A stretch of 64,000 nucleotides of DNA from Callaeas wilsoni (Eukaryota; Chordata; Aves; Passeriformes; Callaeidae), in assembly GCA_013398955.1 (NCBI GenBank), contig VWPU01013468.1, forward strand, positions 1-64,000, written 5' to 3'. A model generated the notes under the pieces. The model ran no database searches. It was given only the letters and a program-made list of their open reading frames with translations, and was not told the origin of the DNA. Below are positions 8,330 to 53,130 of this stretch, piece after piece. The translations under genes were made by a program, and so were the position numbers. Positions within the stretch are counted from its first letter, which is position 1. Each line of letters opens with the position of its first letter.

Positions 8330-9239
8330 GACCCAGATTCCCGCTGGCCCTGCGGCCTTGCCGGGGCCCCTCGCAGCCCCCAGGGATTGGCCACCGGCCC
8401 GGGGACAAGGTTTATTCCCGCAGGGATCTGGCCTGCCGTACCCGGACCCCTCGCCTCGGCCGCGGGTCTGTGCCCCGTCCTTCACCGGGCCGCTCACGTC
8501 ACCCCCTTCTCCTGCTGTGTCCCCAGCTCAGAGGTCTCGGGAGCTGCGCCCCTGCCCGCCCACGCCAGCCCTCGCTGGGGACCTGGGCAAAGCGAAGGCA
8601 GAGCTCAGGGCGGGCACCAGCACTGGCACGGCCACCCCAAAACTCCCCTCAGCCCGAGCCAACCCCAGGTGCTTCCCTGTCGCATCGTCAGCAGTCCAGG
8701 GATGCACAGAAATCAAGCGCACAGGGCTGAGCCCGGCCTGGCAAGGGGAGAGAAGGGACAGGGAGAGAGGGGCCGTGTCCCCAGAGCGCACTGCAGGGAG
8801 GCTGCAGGGCTGGCAGTGCCACGGGAGCCGCTACAGAGGAATGATGCTCCTGCTCCTCCCTGCAGACCCAGCCTGTGCCGGCTCGCCGGGGCCTCAAGGA
8901 CATCGCACGGGTATTGCCACCCCACGTCCTGCAGGGTGCTAGAGGCACAGGTCCCTGCGCCTCCCAGGCTCTACCCACAGCTGGAACAGCCCCACTGCAG
9001 CAGACCCCGGGCAGGGTCTGATGCAGCACCGCAGGTCCCCACACCCGCACGGCGAGCTGGGCTCTGCTGGGCTCTGGCTGCAGGGGGGCTGCGAGTGCCG
9101 GGGGGCCTTCAGGAATCCCAACCGGGGGGCTGCTGGAGCCCGGGGGGAGTGACGGCCCCAGGGATGGACTGGGAACGTAGCAGCTGCTGCCCCTTGAACT
9201 TTGGCGTTGAGCAACAAGGCAAACAAGAGCCCAGGGAAG
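8330..9239. other. APOA1-SIK3 intergenic interval
   Basis: This spacer separates the APOA1 promoter from the end of SIK3, which lies upstream on the same strand. It is GC-rich with no recognisable gene or repeat. A TGAACTTTG motif, an HNF4 half-site variant, sits at 9195-9203, close to the SIK3 polyadenylation site. Confidence 0.55.
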
Positions 9240-9253
9240 ATCATAATCATGGT

Positions 9254-9259
9254 TTTATT
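9254..9259 (-). promoter_or_regulatory. SIK3: SIK3 distal polyadenylation signal
   Basis: AATAAA on the minus strand, at the downstream edge of the AT-rich SIK3 3' UTR and just before the GC-rich intergenic DNA. Confidence 0.65.
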
Positions 9260-10243
9260 TGTTATGATCCCACTGTCCAACTAATTGACTAGTTGCAAGT
9301 GACCCACAAAAAAATGGACTGAAGATTTACTGAAACGTTTCTTTTTTTCCTGTTCGTTTTTAGTCCAACATAAATGAGGAAGAAAAAAAAAATACTTCTG
9401 ACATTTCCAAAAAACAGAAATAATAGCAAAGTATATTAATATACATTCAACATATACTGCGCGTATTGATTACTACAATACAAAGCCATGATAAAAAAAG
9501 TGTGATACTGCGGATGGCACGGTGACACGGCCCTGCGGGGCGGCTGCTGCTGGGGGGGGCCCGGCGACTCTCCCAGGATACAGTGTCATGTAAACAAAAG
9601 GAAAACGAACCAAAGGGACAGAGCAAAAGGCTTTCAGCGGTTCCCACCCTCCCCGCTCGATCCGGCGGGCTCCCCGCGCCCCCCGAGCCCGCAGGCGCCG
9701 GGTGAGGGGCCGTGCGCGGCCGGGCAGTGGAGCTTCCCTCCTCTCTGATTTTCGGGATGGCAGAGCCTCCAGCGTTGCTCTCCCGGAGAAGGGGAGGCCG
9801 GGAAGAGGCACGGGTAAGGATAGCAAAGTCACCTCTGCCGTGCTGGTTTCACACTTCCTTCTGTGCAAAGTCAGGAGGGCTGGGTCGATGTTTCCTTTAG
9901 TTTTAAAAAATATTCCAGAAAAATGTCAGTAAGAAGGATCTGAGCCGGAGCTTGTCAAGTCCCAAAAGGCAAGAGTGACACCACGTGCTCCTGAGCCCCA
10001 GCGGGGGGGGGCCTCCCGCTCTATCCACCACGGAAAGGATGGAAAAGGGACAAAGAAGAAACCTCTGCACGTCCTGACTGTATAAGGAGAATTACCACTG
10101 TTGCCACTGGCACGAGAGAAAACCAGTCACAAGTACAATGTCGTTAAAAGAAATAAAATACTTTGAACAAAAGGTGCAAGTCACAATTCATATAGAACAG
10201 AATCTAGTTAAAAATTTCTCTCAAACAGAAATTCCTTTTGCCT

Positions 10244-10249
10244 TTTATT
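10244..10249 (-). promoter_or_regulatory. SIK3: Possible proximal SIK3 polyadenylation signal
   Basis: AATAAA on the minus strand inside the 3' UTR exon. Its use is not shown. Confidence 0.35.
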
Positions 10250-10903
10250 AATAACAATAATAATAAAACAACATTTACCAAAAAAAACAATTCCTACGTG
10301 ATCGGGAGGAAAAGTGAAGGAAACAAAGAAAAATCCGTCTGCCCTACATTAGCCAGGAAAAGAAAAAACCCCAAGTCGTGGCGGATTTGGAAAGAAAAGG
10401 GAGGGGAGGGCAGGGGTGATCCTGTCAGCACCCCGACACACGAGAGGGAACAGAGCAGACAGAGGTGAGACAAGAAGTGGATTGCACCAGGCTGGGGAGG
10501 GCCCCCGCCAGCGCTGCCAGGCCCGGAGCCCCGGTGCAGCGGGACAGGGGGAAGGAGAGCGTGGCCTCCATCCACGAGCGGCTCCAGGCCCTTGGAGCTG
10601 CTGAGGGCGGGCTCCAGGGAGGCTCGGCCCGGGACGGGGCCCGGGCAGGGCCTGCCCCCAGAGCAGCCCCGGTGCCGAGTCCGATCCTCCGCGTCGGGCT
10701 CAGGGCTCTGGGTGTAGCTGGAGCTACAGGCAAGTGTGGCAGAAATTAAAGAACCCAAAGGAACGACACACTGGATGAAGTGAGGATGAGGAAAGGGGCC
10801 ATGGTATTCCAGTTAGTCAGAAATACTACGGCAATTTGGCGCAATGCTGCTAGATACTGTTGGTTTAAAATGGACCTTTTCATTTCAAAGCTGTACACAA
10901 ACC

Positions 10904-11229
10904 CTGCAAGAGAGAGAAACAGAGATGTTAACGGACACCAGAATGGCACACGTCCTCCCACAGGCCTCCAGCATTCCCAGGCCATTACTGACCCTGCCCC
11001 AGGAGAGACCCGGCCGTGCAAGAGGGGCTCTGAGAGCAGCACGAGCCTGGAAGGAGGGGTGCTGTCCCTGGGCAAACGGGGCACAGCAAACAGCCCCGGC
11101 ACAGGAGCTGTGCGCTGACGGCCCCAACCCCAGCACTGGAGCAAAGAGCAGGGATGGCGGCCCACGCGAGCCGGGCCGTGGGGGCAGCCCGAGGTGTGGT
11201 GTGCCAGGGAAGGGCACAGGGACACTCAC
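10904..11229 (-). other. SIK3: Predicted intron in the SIK3 3' UTR
   Basis: The donor GTGAGT lies about 10 bases past the stop codon and the acceptor at 10904 has a long pyrimidine tract. Because the stop is closer than 50 bases to the junction, the mRNA should not trigger nonsense-mediated decay. Confidence 0.55.
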
Positions 11230-11239
11230 TCCCTCCTGG

Positions 11240-43930
<32,691 letters not shown>

Positions 43931-44903
43931 TTACGGACCCAGCTGCATTACCCACACACCAGCTCCCTGCACCAGGGCTGACAAACCCCAGCAGGGATGG
44001 GAATGGGGGGCAGTGTCAGGCTTCTAACAATTGAGGTATTTATTTATCTGTTTTAAACCAGAAGTGCTCTGTAACGCCACACTAATGGAGTTTAAACAAG
44101 TCTAAGTGCTTCCAGTCAGCTGCTCTCCAGTCTCCAAGATTTTCCCTCCACATCCCTGGCGCTGGCAGCTCCCAGCTCCTTTGGGCATCGACTGTAGAAC
44201 CACCAGACTCCAAACGTGGAGACACTTCTGTGCTAAGAACCACCTGTCCTCAAGTTCACTGAGCACCCTGGTTCATCCCCACAGAGACAATAAGGAAGGG
44301 AATCTTTTCCGGAATGCCGGGATGAACAGGAGAGAAAAGGCAGAGCGAAACCTTGATGGAGAAAACAGCTGAGAGAAAAAGCTGCTCTGCCTGGCAGAGG
44401 AACATCTGCCCTGCTGCTTCTAAATCAAATTTCAGCTTTAAGTATCTTCCTCCCCACCACGGAACACCCCTGCGAGCCAGCAGCTCCAGTCTCGGGATTT
44501 GTGGGATGAATTACCATCCCCCAGCAGGTTTTCTCGCTCAGAGATGGCTCTCCCTGGGAAAAGAACCGCTTTTACAAATCTCCTGGTTGCTTTGCTGGAG
44601 AGCCTAATTTACACAAGTCCTGCCCAGGAAGGCTGTAGGATCATGCAAAGGCCTGGGGAAGGGCATGCAAAGCAGCACTGCCGCGAAAACCACCGAGGAT
44701 GCACAGCCAGAAAGATCTGACACAGAAATGCTCGGCTTGTCCCAGACCCCAGAGCTCAGCGGGGACAAGGACAAGTGCTCTGTGCACAGCAGCGTGCCAG
44801 GACCACGGGCACAAACCCACAGGGGCACACGACCCAAACACGCGTCCCTCTCCTAGTGCCAGCCCCAAGGGCAGGGCTGAGGGATGCTCTCACAGGCACA
44901 CAC

Positions 44904-45028
44904 ACAACCAAACAAAAGGATCTTTAGATCCTTTAAGGGAATCTTTCTTTAAGGGAACAATCTGAAGCACATGAAAATTAAGCCCCATATTTTATGATCA
45001 AATCCCTGCCAGAGCAATAACCGCCCTG
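44904..45028 (+). repeat. Unidentified dispersed repeat, copy 1
   Basis: Starts ACAACCAAACAAAAGGATCT and carries AAGGGAACAATCTGAAGCAC and TATTTTATGATCAAATCCCT. It is clearly homologous to 46593-46700, with extra bases after GGATCTTTAG. It has no resemblance to CR1 that I can see. Confidence 0.8.
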
Positions 45029-45169
45029 CATGTGAGCAGAACCCAGCAGAATCCCGAAAAGGCACCCAAGTACAATAAGCTGTTTCTTTCATCTGAAACC
45101 TTTAATTCAGAGCGCAGGAACGCTTCCAGCGTTCCAAGTCACTGAGCATGCTTCCTACAGCAGGACCGG

Positions 45170-45440
45170 GAGCTGAACGGCAGCCAGGTCTGGCACCCGG
45201 CGCTGGGAGCTGCTGGCAGGAGCGGGGCTGGGGCCGAGGCACGAGGTGAAACGGCAGCAGGGCTGCCAGGCACCGGGGCTGTGAGTACCGGGGTGCAGAG
45301 CCGGCCCCGCCGGCAGCCCTGGGACGAGCCCGGCGCGGGATCCGCGGATCCGCGCCGCAGAGATCCAAGCACGGCGCTCAGGAGCGCGCTGGGAAAGCTC
45401 GGAGAGCCAGAGGGGGACTGGGAAGCACTCTCCGCATGCT
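45170..45440. other. GC-rich intronic block with palindrome
   Basis: This CpG-dense segment is set in AT-richer intron sequence. A near-perfect inverted repeat centred at about 45348 carries GGATCCGCGGATCC. An intronic regulatory element or alternative promoter is possible but not shown. Confidence 0.4.
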
Positions 45441-46548
45441 TTTCACCCAGGGTTTTCCCGCAAGAACGGGCTTTTGTAAAGCTTGAGCATAAATATACAT
45501 AAAAGCTAAGAGATGCTTCCTCCGAGAGCAAAGCCAAGATGTCTACCCAGAGACATGAGTCATTTGCAGGCCCAAAGACGTAAATGAAAATCCACAGATC
45601 TGGAGTATTCCTAAGCTCCTTACTCATTCCCAGCTCTATATTTGCTCTAAGGAAATCTCATTTCCCAGCTTAATTATATGGCTCGAGCTGACACTCTCGG
45701 CCAAGTTCAAGGTATGTAGAGCATCTGATTGCACCCAACTTGGTCAGTAGGGCCAGACACAACAGAACTGAACTCCTCTGGTTTTCCCTGATAACCCGGG
45801 GCAGGGAGGACCAGGCTGCCACCTCCCCGTCCCCTCGTGACGCTGCGCGATTTACACCTGGTGAGTGAAACTCCACACCCACAAGACACACAACACCTGG
45901 ATCGGGAGCAAAGCAAGACAAACAGCGCTCGGGAGATGTTCTTCTCGTGAAGGATCTCATCCCGAGCTCAGCCAAGCGGCCCCAAACCCAAACCCACCCT
46001 CAGGAGTTACGCGGAGGAGAGACCTGAAGGGGCTTCTTCCAAATGTTTTCATTCCACACAAATGCCTCCAGCAACTGATGCAACATGAAAGGCAAAAGTC
46101 TCCTGAAAAATCCTGGGGAAAGCACCTCGTGCTTCAGTTTCAGGAAATGCAGAGCTTCCTCAGGACCGTGCGAGGGTGGCAGTAGGAAATCCCCTGTGCG
46201 CTGGGCAGCAGGGACACGCGGGGAATTTCGGGGACGGGCGCTGATGCTCCACGCGCGGCTCCGCAGGGGAGCTGCAGTTGGTTTGCTCCAGAGCTTTGCT
46301 CTTTGGGTTCTTCTGGAAAATCGCTTTTTCTCCAGAGGGAAGGACTGGTTTAAAGCCTTTCCAGAACAGACCGGGTTGGTTTCTCCGTTCCTGCATTTCC
46401 TAGCTGGCTAATATTCTCCCTTCCCTCGAAAGATGATTTGGGCTTTCAACAGAAGAGAGACTGGTTGAGGTCCTCGGGTCGCACCAGCCACACTGACTCC
46501 ATCTAAAGCTCATTTACAAGGGATGGCCACAATGAATTTGGCCCTTTA

Positions 46549-46570
46549 ATTTATTATTTATTTATTTATT
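46549..46570. repeat. (TTTA)n microsatellite
   Basis: About five ATTT/TTTA units, just before the second copy of the paired repeat. Confidence 0.9.
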
Positions 46571-46592
46571 GGAGATTAGAAATTGGAGAAAA

Positions 46593-46700
46593 ACAACCAA
46601 ACAAAAGGATCTTTAGGATCTTTAAGGGAACAATCTGAGCACATGAAAACTAACCTTCCTATTTTATGATAAAATCCTTGCCAGGGCAATAACTGCCCCG
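46593..46700 (+). repeat. Unidentified dispersed repeat, copy 2
   Basis: Direct-orientation copy of 44904-45028. It shares ACAACCAAACAAAAGGATCT, TTTAAGGGAACAATCTGAGC and TATTTTATGATAAAATCCTT, with scattered substitutions and a deletion. Confidence 0.8.
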
Positions 46701-47685
46701 CCTCCAAATATTTATTTATTATTTATGCAAAAAGAATCCGTTTCAGGTAGTTAAAATAAACCCGAAACCCCAAAATCGAGTGCATTCCCTCATGCTCACA
46801 AACACCACATGAAATACTGAGCAAGATTAAACATCATTAAGTAAAGCACAAACTCAGGCACAAATAGAAGTGGAAGAAAATCATGATCTAAATTCTTAAA
46901 CAATGAAATACTCTAAAAAAAGAGTCTGAGAAATTAACTATTCTTTTATCAGAAGTTAATGAAGCTTACAGGCAGGAGGATAAATGCCAAGCCTGGAGCA
47001 TGCATGCTGCTACCAATTAACAAAATGTTCCCGCCACTTGTAAACAGTTCATTTATTCCCTCTTGCATCCAAGTAAAACTTGCACTAGTAATTTGAGGAA
47101 GGAATTGTTATTTGGGAGAAATGACAAGTTGCTAAAAACAATTGGTGGAGAGCAGGTAAGGTGTCCAAACTGACACCTGCAGGTCGCCGCGGAGGCCCTG
47201 CTCTCCGGAGCCAGGTGCCTCGTCCATTGTTTTTTGGGATTTTTCTTCTGCTGGTGCACTTCAGCTGAACACTGCTCTGTACCCCTGTGATCCTAAAGCT
47301 CTGCTGAGTATACGTGCACGCCAGGCAAAAGCCTTGTGGGGAGGAGTGGAAGTTTCAAGCACATGAAAGCAAAAGGGGCAGCTGGGAAATGGAAGGAGGG
47401 GCACCGAAACTCCAGAAGGGCAAACGGGAGCACACAGTTATCCCTGACACCAGCACATCCCACTGCACCCCACGGGAGGTCAGGAGGGACAGAAGGCACA
47501 TGCCAGGCCAAGGCAGCAATCTGGCTTCAGTGCACCCCAAAATGCTCAGAGATGTGAGCTCCTGGAGAGGAGCCCAGGCTGCCCCTCTGCCCTGAGCACC
47601 GACCACCTCCTTCAGCCCAGCACATGAAGCCTTGACAATTCTTGCTCTCAAACTCACAGGATTTCCCTAAAATTCCCAAAGTGTA

Positions 47686-47872
47686 ACATAAACAACATTA
47701 TAAATTCCTATTTTGCTCTGAGATACCAGAGCTAAAGATGCCAAGGTGAGGGGCTCTGAAATGAGNTATAAACAACATTATAAATTTCTATTTTGCTCTG
47801 AGATACCAGATTTTCACATCTGGCAGCCCCCAGAGCTAAAGATGGCAAGGTGAGGGGCTCTGAAATGAGGCA
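47686..47872. repeat. Tandem duplication around an assembly N
   Basis: ATAAACAACATTATAAATTC and the following block through GAGGGGCTCTGAAATGAG occur twice, joined at an N (47766). The second copy has an extra stretch (TTTTCACATCTGGCAGCCCC). This is most likely two overlapping contig ends or haplotypes joined at the N. Confidence 0.85.
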
Positions 47873-50800
47873 CAAGGCTTGGAAGAGGAGAGAGGAGAAT
47901 ATCAACTTGCAGGAGTTAAAATTTATATGGACATCTTGTTTCTCAGCTGAGTGTGGATAATAATCCAGACAGACTTCCTTGAATCCGAAGTGCCCTGCCA
48001 ACAGGAAAGGAAATGAGCTGCTGGGTGCCCAGGCGGATGGGCAGGGAGAGGACAGCCGCCGTGCCCTGCACGGCTCCAGCTGCTCGGAAAGGCTCTGAGA
48101 GGGAAAGAGGTGGAAGCACGGTCTGTTTTCAGTGGAAAGGAGCCACGGGACGCTGCTTCCTTTTATTTCTGTGCTGTGAACAAAGGAACAAGCCAGAGAC
48201 CCCGGCCTGGACTAACATCTCCTCCTTCATGCCATGCATCTGCTTGGATCTAATTATAATTCAATGATAAATAAAATTTCTTGCATGAGTGATCATTCCA
48301 TAAAGGAATCACCTTTTCCCTTTCAGTTGTTCCTGCAGTGGCTTGAGTGAAAATCAGAAAACCCCTCTGCTTTCAGAAGGAGCCCATGCGCTCAGTCCGA
48401 TCAGCGGTCACTGTGAAAGTGTAATTATGGCAGCGGCATTCCTGTAAATCAGCACGGATCTCCTCCATGGAACGGGAGCCAACAGATGGCACCGGCAAAC
48501 CGACTGCACTGAGAAAATCAACATGTTTATTTGGGAGCAAGACATTTCCTAGAACCGTCCCGGGGAGTCCTCCTGCTCCAGATTCCTCCCGGAAAACGCT
48601 CAGCAAACAGGCACTGGGTGTCTTCTGCCATGGATGGAGGTGTCCCTGCAGCTCGGCCCCCGTGGCACACACACATGGCAGAGCGCAGCCACACGGACAG
48701 CTGCCACCAGAGAGGGCCTCTGGAATGAATGAATAAACCTGGAGAAGCCTCATCCACCCAAATCCCTCCTACGTTTGCAGTCAGCAAAGGAGCCCCCTCC
48801 TCTCCGTCCACCGCAGCCTTACTGGGCTGACAACGTGAGCTGTCAGAGGGGCTGACAGGAACAACTCTTCCCAGCTGCTCCTGCCTGCCACCACCACTCG
48901 GGAAGCTCGGGAACACGGCCTGTTTGGATTAAGCAGCTGCTGGAGGGGTAAAAATCACTCCTGTAAGCAGATACCGGAGCTGCACAGGACCTTCAGGAGA
49001 ACTCCAGCAGCAGAGACCAGAATTACAATGGAGAAGGGGGAAAAACGGGGATAAGGAGGCACACGCTGCAGATATGTATATGAGCCACACACAGAGGCAC
49101 GCAACTGGCATATGGACACACGGCTGTGATAAAAACACAACGTGAACTCCAGGCTCCTGCAGGTCGTGCCCCTTCTCGGGAGCTCAGCTGGGTGGATGTC
49201 ACTCCGCGGCAACGCCGCGCTTCCGTATGGACACTCGGATGGCAGAGGCACATGTTTCTCAGGCAAGCTGTCAGCACAAGCCTGCTGGTGTGTTTAGGGT
49301 CACTAAAAGCGAGCTCTCTCCATGCAAATAGGCAATTTGTACAGTTTTTAGTCATAAGAAAGCGCTCGACAAAAAGGAAGCACTGACACTGCCGATTCCC
49401 AGACTTCTCTTGGCAAGCTCACGGGTAACACAGGGGCATCTCCTCCTCGGAATTAAAGAACCAGCAGAATCTACCTAAGTAAAAGTGATACAGCAAATAA
49501 AACTAGGCCAGTCTGCAGCACCATCATTGGCTTTTGGAGGTGGCACAAATGCAAATATTGGCAGCAACTGAAAGCAGGAAACTGTGGACGAAGATGTGCA
49601 CAGAGAAGCTGCATTTGCTCAGGAAGGAAGTTCTCACCTTGTCCACATCCCTCTGCACAATCAATGCAGGGACTTGTGCCTTGCACAAGGTGAAGAAAAT
49701 ACTGACGGTGTTACGAGAAAAGTCAATACTTCCAAATCCTCTTGGCTGGCTGCAATGTTAATACCCAGCTTGTGTGAGCACCGTGCTCTGCCGCGACCTT
49801 TCCCTGTCCCAGAGGGAACACAGCCGGGATTTCAGTGGCCAAAGCACAAACCCCACATTCACATCTGCAGCTCAGAGAACCAGCTACACCACGTAAGAAA
49901 ATCGCATCATTTCAGGGCATGTACAGCAGCTCACGAATGTCACAGGACAGGAAACTCATCTATAGCACCTCCAAGGATCCCAGCCTTTACCCGTGCTGAA
50001 TTCCTCCTTTTCCAGTCCTGGGTTAACCCTATGCCAGCAGCTGCAGCTTCCCTTTTCCAACAGAAGCCATCAAAGAGGTCCAAGAGGTGAGTGCCCCCTC
50101 ACCCGACACTTGCTGCTTCACAGCAGGAGCCTCAGTGACAGTTCAATGGTGACTTAATCCCAAATGCAAACTCTTTCCCATTCTGGAAGCTGCAAGGGAT
50201 GACAGGTAAATCCTGTCATGTTCAGCCACAGCGAGGGAGAAGTAATGTCCTGCGAGCCACGAGAAAGCTTGGTCACATTGCCAGAGCTCCCCACCTGTCA
50301 CACTCACCTGGATGCCAGGTCCCAAACCCTCCTGGAGAGCTTCTCCTCATTATTCCATCACCTGGGGCAACAGCGGGAAACAACAGAGAGACTTCTAGTT
50401 ACCTGACACTACATCAGAGCATGCTGAACAGCATCAAGGGCTTCGGGATTGCAGAGAAAGGCACGGGAAAGGGAGCTGGAGATGCCAATTAGATAAACAA
50501 ACCATCCTGGTGCATGAAGAACCTCCCGCTGCAAACGGGAGGTGCTGCGAGGGCGAGCTCCATGAATCATCACCTCGGGCTGCAAACACAGACCTGGGGA
50601 GAGGCCGAGCACAAGGACAGGCCACAGTACTCCACACGGGGCTGGGAAGAGCATATCCAGGGTGTATGGAATCACCACATATCCCCACAACACCTGATGG
50701 CTGCTCAGCAGGTCCCCTGGGCTTCGGGCTGACCACACTCACAGGACCAAGCAGTGGCCAAGCAGGTCAGCCATCCACAGCTTAAGCACAGGAATCCCTT

Positions 50801-52251
50801 AAGCTACACCACATCTACTTCCAGCCTTTATCCTTCTTAATGACAAGATTTCCAGAGCTTTTTAAAGTTCTGGTCAGACGCTGAATCTCCTTGTCCCAGC
50901 CAGGGCTGCCTTTTTCTCCTGGGCTACAGCAAGAGACTACACGGGACTGAGCCGAAGGCAGAGCAAGTCTCAGCAGAGCAGACTGCAGGCAGCCACACCT
51001 AACCACCTCAAACACAGCACGGGATAGCCACACCACTCCTGTCTCCTGAATTCCACCGGGTTCACACTGTGCCGTGTCTGCATTCCCACTGACCTCTCTG
51101 TCTTCGCATTTCACACTCTGTTACAGGAGAAAACCCCTCCAGTCCCAACAGCTTCAGCTGACATTTATGCCAGTAATTTGTTTTTAGTTCAGAAGCCTTG
51201 TAAAATTCCTGTAATGCTTCCCAGATGCAAGGTTGAGAACTTCACAGGAGTCAGAACGTGAATTAGAGGTGGTATGGAAAATTATTTATCCTGGTGAGGG
51301 AAGAGAGCAAACCACACGGACAAATGCCAGGCTCCAGTGAGTACTGCTACCCTGAAATATGTCCACACGTCCATCCACAGACAGCAGGCACCAAGAGCTG
51401 CATGCCTGGGAGGTCAGTTCATCAAACTCCTCCATACCTGGACTACAAATGCAGAATATCCAAGAACGAGTATTACAAATTGGCTTAAGCCAAAGGAAAA
51501 GAGGCTGAGGTAAAAGGCAGGTTGTAAAAGCTCCTGCTTGTAGCATTAGCAGAATTCTAGTGGGATGTCGCAGGGCAATGCTGAGAGGAAGGAATGAAGG
51601 CTCAGCCCTGAACACGGCTGTGGTGCAGCCCCACGATCTGCTGACAGTCTGCAGCGCTACCTCCATGGCTTCCATGCAAATTAAAAGCACTCTTGGCACT
51701 TACTACACAAAGACTGCACTTGATAATTAAAACCGGTTTTTAAATGCACTTAAACTAGTGCAGAAGCTCATGGAGGTGCATTTAAATCGATGCAGACTGG
51801 TTAACTAACAAATGCGATGTGAAAAAGCAGAGCCCGGTCACGTAAGCTCACGGGTTTGGCCAAGGAGGCTCAGACCCAGCCTCTGACAGCAGATGGGAAC
51901 GCTGCAGTTCTGCTCAGGCCTGACTGCACTCCTGCTTGAGCTACAGCCCGGCCTCCCAGCCACCTGCAGACAAGCAAAGCCAAGAGGTGGATCAAAATCT
52001 GGGAGGACACTTGCCCACCTTGGACCCCTTCTAGTCCATGTGATCCATTCAAACCACTTTCTTAATTGCTCTCCCCTCAATTCAGGCACTGCAGTCTAAA
52101 TATCTCATGAAAATAAATAAAGTTCAGTTTACCAACACCTTGAATACCCATTTGACAGCATTATTTCAGGAGATGTCAGATGAACACTGCAACTGACCTC
52201 CATGCAGGATTCTGCCTCCAAACCTCTCCCGAGATTGCCAATGAATCATTT

Positions 52252-52535
52252 AAAGAATCCCAGAACCACTGAGGCTGGAAAATCCTTCCAAGATCATCGA
52301 ATCCAACCTGTGCCTGATCCCCAGCCTGTCACCAGCCCAGAGCACTGAGTGCCATGTCCAGTCCTTCCTTGGACACCTCCAGGGATTCCACCTCCTCCCT
52401 GGGCAGCCCCTTCTGATATTTGTCAGGAATTTGTAGAGAATGAGAGGGTTCCCCTGAGCCTCCTTTTCTCCAGGCTGAGCACCCCCAGCTCGCTCAGCTG
52501 CTCCTCATGCCTTCCTCTCCAGCCTTGGAGAGAGT
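52252..52535 (-). mobile_element. CR1 LINE 3' fragment
   Basis: The plus strand shows AGAATCCCAGAACCACTGAG, TCCAACCTGTGCCTGATCCC and the further upstream block TGAGCCTCCTTTTCTCCAGG. It has a small internal deletion compared with the copy at 58200. Confidence 0.85.
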
Positions 52536-53130
52536 TGCTTAGCAGCAGAGTTTTGGAAATGTAGTTGCACGCGGGAAGAAATGGGTGACAGCAGGAGATG
52601 CATCAGGAATGCTGCTGTGGAACAGAGCCTCGGCAGAGACCATCCCTGAGAGCAGAGGGGCCACGAGACACGGAGTCGACCTGCCAGGTTTCATGGGAAA
52701 GGCCTGGCTCAAACATCAAGACAAGTCTTTAAAAAGCTGCCAGGATATTACAGCAAGCAGGGTTTGAAAGTGTTCTACAAAGTTCCCTGGATTGTCATTT
52801 TGCTCTAATTCAGTCGTGACCTAAAAATGCAAGTGACAGGGAAAAATAGTGCATTTCAGGTACAGAGTGTGCAGTCAGAGGCAGGTTTGAATTACTGGAT
52901 TATAAAATAACAAAGCTCGGAAATAAGGAAATTCAGAAGCTGGTGCGCATGAAGTGGTGTGTTGAGAACACACTGTACGTTAGGGTTTGGATGTTTTTAA
53001 GCAATGCTTATCATGCAAAGAACACTACTCGGACAGAGAGGTCTCCTGAGAGGAGAGGGAACACCTCACCTCACTCCTGTCTAACAGGTATGGAGTACCC
53101 AGCACTCCAAGTGCAGCACAAGTTAAGAGC

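Larger units (their letters stand above)
9240..10903 (-). other. SIK3: SIK3 terminal 3' UTR exon (predicted)
   Basis: This AT-rich, non-coding sequence ends at an AATAAA on the minus strand (9254-9259). A strong acceptor with a polypyrimidine tract (CTCTCTCTTGCAG) gives an exon edge at 10903. The matching donor follows the SIK3 stop codon by a few bases. The remaining 3' UTR is thus predicted to be one exon of about 1.66 kb. A second AATAAA (10244-10249) could give a shorter form. Confidence 0.6.

Noticed and set aside
8330..9239. Antisense non-coding gene like human APOA1-AS
   Set aside because: Synteny makes it conceivable, but nothing in the sequence (splice pairs, promoter) supports a specific transcript.
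45102..45368. Candidate SIK3 first exon on the minus strand
   Set aside because: The frame is Arg/Pro/Ala-rich like a CpG-island exon. It has no GYYEID or GKGNFAVV motif and no phase-0 donor placed to join VAIK.
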